Origin: Martinezella tropici | GTDB taxonomy: Bacteria > Pseudomonadota > Alphaproteobacteria > Rhizobiales > Rhizobiaceae | Length of the DNA stretch: 64,000 nucleotides | Direction of reading: 5' to 3' | Assembly (NCBI RefSeq): GCF_003287875.1 | Contig: NZ_QMKK01000054.1 | Location: forward strand, 806,001-870,000 | Shown here: one piece after another, positions 59,912 through 64,000 of the stretch | Numbering within the stretch: position 1 is the first letter of the stretch | How the letters are laid out: each line of letters opens with the position of its first letter | Made by a program: the position numbers and the translations under genes | Notes under the pieces: generated by a model | What the model saw: only the letters and a program-made list of their open reading frames with translations | Databases searched by the model: none | Told to the model about the DNA's origin: nothing

Positions 59912-60874
59912 TCAGAGCGTCGCGTCGTCTGCAAAGTCGGCAAAAGCCTGCCTGATAAGCTCGGCCCTGGCGCGGGAGGCAACGAGGGCCGCCAGCAGAA
60001 TTCTAGCCTGCCCCGGCCGCAACGTCGGGGAATGAACAGCACCGGCCTCGGCGAGATCGTGCCCGCCGCCGCCGCCGCCATAGCTTGAGACCAGCAACCC
60101 ATCCGGCACCCGGCTGGAGACCACGACGGGCACCCCGACATCGGCACAACGCCTGACGGCTTCAACCAGACGCGGATTGGCATTACCCGAGCCGAGTGCC
60201 GCAAGAACGATGCCGTGTGCGCCGGCTCGGAGACTCGCATCCACATGCACGGAATCACACCCGGGATAGATTGCCACCACATCGACGCGCACACTGTCGA
60301 GCGCTGCCGCAAGGCGCATGCTTGGTGGATTTTCGCGTGGCCGCGATTGCCGGAAAGCGTCGGCGACATCCGACGAATATTTATAAAGCCCCCAAGCCGG
60401 CAGCAGGCGGCCGCCGAAGCAGACGAGCACACCGCGCTCGGCACCGACCGGATCGGTAGCGGCGGCAACGGCAGCGGCAAGGTTCGCAGGGCCGTCGGCG
60501 TTCGGATGATCCGCCGTAAATTGCGCACCCGTGAACACGATCGGCTTATTCAGGCCGTGCTGCAGATGGACGAGCAGCGCCGTCTCTTCCATCGCGTCCG
60601 TACCATGCAGAACGACGATGCCGTTGATGACATCATCCGCAAGCAATTCGCCGACCTTGTCGCTGATCTCCTGCATGTCGGCAAGCGTCAGGCTCGCTGA
60701 ATCCTTCGCCATCAGCTCGATGGGCCTGAGATCGACGGGCATGTCAGGCAAAAGTGCCAGCAGGCTTTCCCCCGTCAAAGATGGCGAGCTGGCGCCGTTG
60801 TCGGCACGCTCGCTTGCGATGGTACCGCCGGTGGCAACCACGGCCACCAGCGGATTGATCCTTCCTGCCGTCAC
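59912..60874 (-). CDS. L-asparaginase (bacterial type, AnsA/AnsB fold)
   Basis: Hydrolase of 320 residues releasing ammonia from asparagine. The two catalytic Thr motifs are present: ATGGTIAS near residue 14 and VVLHGTDAMEETA near 87, with a Lys in the later TGAQFTADHP region's partner motif not fully clear. No signal peptide, so cytoplasmic. It overlaps the permease gene by 4 bp (60871-60874), so uptake and hydrolysis are translationally coupled. This is the classical asparaginase type rather than the unrelated rhizobial thermolabile type. Confidence 0.9.
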   Translation of the reverse strand: MTAGRINPLVAVVATGGTIASERADNGASSPSLTGESLLALLPDMPVDLRPIELMAKDSASLTLADMQEISDKVGELLADDVINGIVVLHGTDAMEETALLVHLQHGLNKPIVFTGAQFTADHPNADGPANLAAAVAAATDPVGAERGVLVCFGGRLLPAWGLYKYSSDVADAFRQSRPRENPPSMRLAAALDSVRVDVVAIYPGCDSVHVDASLRAGAHGIVLAALGSGNANPRLVEAVRRCADVGVPVVVSSRVPDGLLVSSYGGGGGGHDLAEAGAVHSPTLRPGQARILLAALVASRARAELIRQAFADFADDATL

Positions 60875-62322
60875 GACCGGCCTCGCTCGACCGCCAGCCT
60901 ATGGATGCGGTCGCGCAGCAGATACCAGCCGACGACCAGGGCCGGCGCAATCAGGACGAGCGAGGCGATCGTCCAGGTGCCGACAGGATAGTCGAGCGCC
61001 ATCAGCACCAGCACAGCAAAGAGGAAGACGAGCGTCAGGATACCGGTATAGGGCGCGCCGAACATGCGGAAATCCGGGCGGGCCATCTCGCCGCGCTTCG
61101 ACAGCTTCCAGAGTTTCAATTGGCACAGCACGATGACGCCCCAGGCGGAGATGATGCCGAGCGCCGAGAGATTGAGCGCAATCTCGAAGGCGGCCGACGG
61201 CACGACGGCGTTCAGCGCCACGCCGATGACGGTCACCACTGCCGTCACCGCTATGCCGCCATAGGGCACGCCGGCCTTGTTCATCTTGGCAAGCGCGGCC
61301 GGCGCCGAGCCCGAAACCGCCATCGAATGCAGGATGCGGCCGGTGGAATAAAGGCCGGCATTGAGCGAGGACAGCACGGCCGTCAGCACGACGAGGTTCA
61401 TGATGACATCGGCGCCCTGGATGCCGATCGTCCCGAAGAAGGTGACGAAGGGGCTCTCGCCAGCCTTATAGGCCGTATAGGGCAGCAGCAGCGACAGAAG
61501 CAGCACCGAGCCGACATAGAAGATCAGCAGGCGCGCAACCACCGTGCGGATCGCGCCCGGCATGACCTTGCGCGGATCTTCGGTCTCGCCGGCCGTCGTG
61601 CCGATGAGTTCGATCGACGCATAGGCAAAGACCACGCCCTGAATAATGACGAAGGCGGGCAGGATGCCATTCGGAAAGAAGCCGCCGCTGTCGCTGATGA
61701 TGCTGAAACCAGCCGTATGGCCGGCAATCGGCGTGCCCGAGACGACGAAATAGATGCCGATGACGAGGAAGCTGGCCAGTGCCAGAACCTTGACCAGGCT
61801 GAACCAGAATTCGAGCTCGCCGAAGACCTTCACCGACAGCAGGTTCATGACCAGCACGACCATCAGGGCAATCAGCGCGAAGACCCACTGATCGATGCCG
61901 GCAAGCCATGGAACATAATGCTTGAAGAAATTCATGTAGAGAGCGACGGCCGTCACATCGGCAACCGAGGTCATCGCCCAGTTCAGCCAGTACATCCAGC
62001 CGACGGTGAAGGCCATCTTCTCGCCGTAGAACTCACGGGCGTAAGAAACGAAGGAGCCGGAACTCGGACGATGCATGATCAATTCGCCGAGTGCGCGCAG
62101 CACCAGAAAGGCAAAGAAGCCGCAGAGCGCATAGACGAAGATCAGCGCCGGACCGGCTGCGGCAAGCCGCCCACCGGCACCAAGGAAGAGACCGGTGCCG
62201 ATCGCGCCGCCAATGGCGATCATCTGGATCTGGCGCGGCTTCAAGGCCTTGTGGTAGCCAAGATCTTCATTGGCTGGCGGCTGACGATCCGCCGGCACAT
62301 TCTGGATGGTTTCGACTGACAT
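60871..62322 (-). CDS. ansP: APC-family amino acid permease, probably L-asparagine (AnsP-like)
   Basis: Inner-membrane transporter of 483 residues with 12 predicted helices. The N-terminus has the AAT-family signature KALKPRQIQMIAIGGAIGTG (core MIAIGGAIGTGLFLGAG near residue 34), followed by ALGELIMHRPSSGSFVSYA near 75. ATG 62322 lies 5 bases after GGGAGG; a longer frame to 62376 lacks such a site. The asparaginase gene overlaps its end, and aspartase is divergent, which supports asparagine as substrate. The operator-like repeats listed at 62444 and 62543 lie in the shared promoter region. Confidence 0.85.
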   Translation of the reverse strand: MSVETIQNVPADRQPPANEDLGYHKALKPRQIQMIAIGGAIGTGLFLGAGGRLAAAGPALIFVYALCGFFAFLVLRALGELIMHRPSSGSFVSYAREFYGEKMAFTVGWMYWLNWAMTSVADVTAVALYMNFFKHYVPWLAGIDQWVFALIALMVVLVMNLLSVKVFGELEFWFSLVKVLALASFLVIGIYFVVSGTPIAGHTAGFSIISDSGGFFPNGILPAFVIIQGVVFAYASIELIGTTAGETEDPRKVMPGAIRTVVARLLIFYVGSVLLLSLLLPYTAYKAGESPFVTFFGTIGIQGADVIMNLVVLTAVLSSLNAGLYSTGRILHSMAVSGSAPAALAKMNKAGVPYGGIAVTAVVTVIGVALNAVVPSAAFEIALNLSALGIISAWGVIVLCQLKLWKLSKRGEMARPDFRMFGAPYTGILTLVFLFAVLVLMALDYPVGTWTIASLVLIAPALVVGWYLLRDRIHRLAVERGRS

Positions 62323-62443
62323 TGCTCCTCCCTTGAGCCGTTTGTCCGTGGACGGATCCGGGGTGCTCGTTTGCACCCGACAGGATGCCCTTTCGCTTCA
62401 CTCGCCGTCGATCGAAACTGATGATCGCCGGTCATGCTGTAAT

Positions 62444-62459
62444 GCTGTATGACAGATTT
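62444..62459. promoter_or_regulatory. Operator copy A in the ansP-aspA promoter region
   Basis: GCTGTATGACAGATTT, with an internal inverted repeat CTGT-ATG-ACAG (62445-62455). It is the exact reverse complement of copy B at 62543-62558. It lies about 122 bp upstream of the permease start. Confidence 0.6.
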
Positions 62460-62542
62460 TTCCTCTTAGACATAGAAATTGCCTAAGGTCAACCCGGCAC
62501 CAGGCTTATTGACGCGGTTCGGCACAATCGATAACAAGTTTC

Positions 62543-62567
62543 AAATCTGTCATACAGCTTGACAGAT
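62543..62567. promoter_or_regulatory. Operator copy B in the ansP-aspA promoter region
   Basis: AAATCTGTCATACAGC at 62543-62558 is the exact reverse complement of copy A. It contains CTGT-CAT-ACAG and is followed by a further half-site TTGACAGAT (62559-62567), giving CTGTCA-N7-TGACAG. It lies 40 bp upstream of the aspartase start, a repressor-like position. The size and symmetry fit a GntR-type regulator such as AnsR; none is encoded in the window next to it. Confidence 0.6.
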
Positions 62568-62597
62568 ATAGCTTGATTTCGACCATAGGAGGATAAT

Positions 62598-64000
62598 GTG
62601 GTCAAGACGCGAAGCGAATATGACCTGCTGGGCGAAAAGGATATTCCGGCGGATGTCTATTGGGGGGTGCACACTGCAAGAGCGGTTGAGAACTTCCAGG
62701 TCACGGGCACGCCGATCGGGCGCTACACGCACCTCATCCGCGGCCTTGCCTTCGTCAAGGAAGCGGCGGCCCTTGCCAATCACGAGCTTGGCCTGCTCAG
62801 CAAGGAGAGGCTCGATGCCATCGTGCGCGCCTGCCGCGAAATCCGTGCAGGCGAGCTTCATGACCAATTCGTCGTCGATGTCATCCAGGGAGGTGCCGGC
62901 ACCTCGACCAACATGAACGCCAACGAAGTCATCGCCAATCGCGCGCTCGAACTGCTCGGCCATGCCAAGGGCGATTATGGCCATCTTCATCCGAACGATC
63001 ACGTCAATCTCAGCCAGTCCACCAACGATGCCTATCCGACCGCCGTCAACGTCGCTGTCATCGAAGCCATCGATGGTCTGGCTGCGGCAATGGAAGCGTT
63101 GCAGGATGCCTTCGAGCGCAAGGCCAAGGAATTCGACAGCATTTTGAAGGTCGGCCGCACACAGCTGCAGGACGCCGTGCCTATGACGCTCGGACAGGAG
63201 TTCAGGACCTTCGCCGTCATGCTCGGTGAAGACAGAGCCCGTCTGCTCGAATCGGCAACCCTCCTACATGAGGTCAATCTCGGCGCCACCGCCATCGGCA
63301 CCGGCCTCAATGCGCCCGCCGGCTATGCAGCCCTTGCCTGCGCTCATCTCGCCCGGCTGACGGGCCGCCCGCTCGTGACTGCCAGCGACCTCATCGAGGC
63401 AACCCAGGATCCCGGCGCCTTCGTCCATCTTTCCGGCGTACTGAAGCGCGTTGCGGTCAAGCTGTCGAAGACGTGCAACGATTTGCGACTTCTATCGTCC
63501 GGGCCACGGGCCGGCATCGGCGAGATCACACTGCCGGCGATGCAAGCCGGTTCCAGTATCATGCCCGGCAAGGTCAATCCGGTGATCCCGGAAATGGTCA
63601 ACCAGGTGGCCTTCTCCGCCATCGGCAACGACATCACCGTGACCATGGCGGCAGAGGCCGGCCAGCTGCAGCTCAATGCCTTCGAACCAATTATGGTACG
63701 TGCGCTGTCGGAGAGCATCATGCATCTGACCGCCGCCTGCCATATCCTTGCCGAACGCTGTGTCGACGGCATTACCGCCAATCCGGCCCTGATGGCGCAG
63801 CGCCTGCAGGAATCGATCGGCCTTGCCACCGCGCTGAACCCGCTGATCGGCTATCAGGCAGCGACCAAGGTTGCCCGCGAGGCCCTGGCGACAGGACGCA
63901 CCGTGCCGGAAATCGTGCTGGATCATGGATATCTGACCGCAGAAGAGCTCTTCGAGGCGCTGCGGCCGGAGCGGCTCGCCAATCTGCCGGCCGCCGTCAA
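62598..64000 (+). CDS. aspA: Aspartate ammonia-lyase (right-truncated)
   Basis: Cytoplasmic lyase converting aspartate to fumarate and ammonia. It starts with GTG at 62598, supported by AGGAGG 5 bases upstream; the ATG at 62596 is out of frame. The visible 467 codons show the superfamily motifs: GGAGTSTNMNANEV near residue 100, HPNDHVNLSQSTND near 135, and the catalytic-loop signature GSSIMPGKVNPVIPE near 317. AspA proteins are about 470-480 residues, so only the last few residues are lost at the window edge. Fumarase C shares these motifs, but the asparaginase/asparagine-permease context favours aspartase (called ansB in R. etli). Confidence 0.87.
   Translation, partial: MVKTRSEYDLLGEKDIPADVYWGVHTARAVENFQVTGTPIGRYTHLIRGLAFVKEAAALANHELGLLSKERLDAIVRACREIRAGELHDQFVVDVIQGGAGTSTNMNANEVIANRALELLGHAKGDYGHLHPNDHVNLSQSTNDAYPTAVNVAVIEAIDGLAAAMEALQDAFERKAKEFDSILKVGRTQLQDAVPMTLGQEFRTFAVMLGEDRARLLESATLLHEVNLGATAIGTGLNAPAGYAALACAHLARLTGRPLVTASDLIEATQDPGAFVHLSGVLKRVAVKLSKTCNDLRLLSSGPRAGIGEITLPAMQAGSSIMPGKVNPVIPEMVNQVAFSAIGNDITVTMAAEAGQLQLNAFEPIMVRALSESIMHLTAACHILAERCVDGITANPALMAQRLQESIGLATALNPLIGYQAATKVAREALATGRTVPEIVLDHGYLTAEELFEALRPERLANLPAAV

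Noticed and set aside
60901..62319. 472-codon + strand frame opposite the amino acid permease
   Set aside because: Arg/Asp/His-rich antisense of hydrophobic codons; the permease is unmistakable.
1..64000. tRNA or rRNA genes, CRISPR arrays, insertion sequences, prophage genes
   Set aside because: No T-loop-like GGTTCGAATCC clusters with matching stems, no spaced direct repeats, no transposase or integrase motifs were seen.

Overview
The window looks like a stretch of a Rhizobiaceae (Rhizobium-type) genome. The evidence is high-GC coding with frequent GTG/TTG starts, a BcsN-containing cellulose operon without bcsC or bcsD, RirA-type iron boxes (TGA-N9-TCA), a CtrA-type box, and a very high density of ABC uptake systems paired with GntR/AraC/LysR regulators. 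I see no rRNA, tRNA, insertion sequence, prophage or CRISPR array. Genes are cut at both edges: a FhuB-type permease on the left and aspartate ammonia-lyase on the right.

Layout. 1-4.8 kb: iron uptake (FhuB-like permease, TonB-dependent siderophore receptor, divergent siderophore-esterase-like hydrolase, with two IRO boxes between the divergent genes). 5-14.3 kb: cellulose operon bcsN-bcsA-bcsB-bcsZ-TPR protein, read from a promoter with a CtrA-type box at the -35 position. 14.3-22 kb: a leftward sugar ABC operon ending in an SMP-30/gluconolactonase gene, and a divergent GAF histidine kinase/LuxR-type response regulator pair. 22-26 kb: a UxaA/GarD-type dehydratase facing a GntR regulator with two winged-helix domains, the C-terminal remnant of a proline-racemase-family gene, and a GlxA-like AraC regulator. 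26-30 kb: small conserved proteins (DUF488, DUF6522-like), an HPP-CBS membrane protein, a LysR regulator, a 5-formyl-THF cyclo-ligase and a small membrane protein. 30-34 kb: DapA-family aldolase, GntR regulator, MFS transporter, KTSC protein.

34-41.6 kb: an operon of BMP-type binding protein, amidase, ATPase, two permeases and a CodA-type deaminase, which reads as uptake and deamination of a nucleobase-like compound. 41.8-48.5 kb: DapA-family gene, GntR regulator, CUT1 sugar ABC transporter and PfkB kinase, followed by an ABC exporter at 48.9-50.6 kb. 50.6-56.5 kb: a leftward operon with a polar-amino-acid-type ABC transporter, an MmgE/PrpD protein and an NtaA/DszA-type flavin monooxygenase. 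56.7-59.8 kb: ScfR-type regulator divergent from isocitrate lyase (aceA), with repeated TTTTAC motifs between them, plus a small downstream gene. 59.9-64 kb: asparaginase and an APC permease divergent from aspartase, with a duplicated operator-like sequence between them.

The most interesting points are the CtrA box at the cellulose promoter; the tandem winged-helix GntR protein whose neighbouring dehydratase carries a perfect 22-bp palindrome; the CodA-like deaminase with Cys at the active-site position that is Asp314 in E. coli; the Asn in place of the usual catalytic Asp in BcsZ; and the matched operator pairs in the iron, glyoxylate and asparagine regions.
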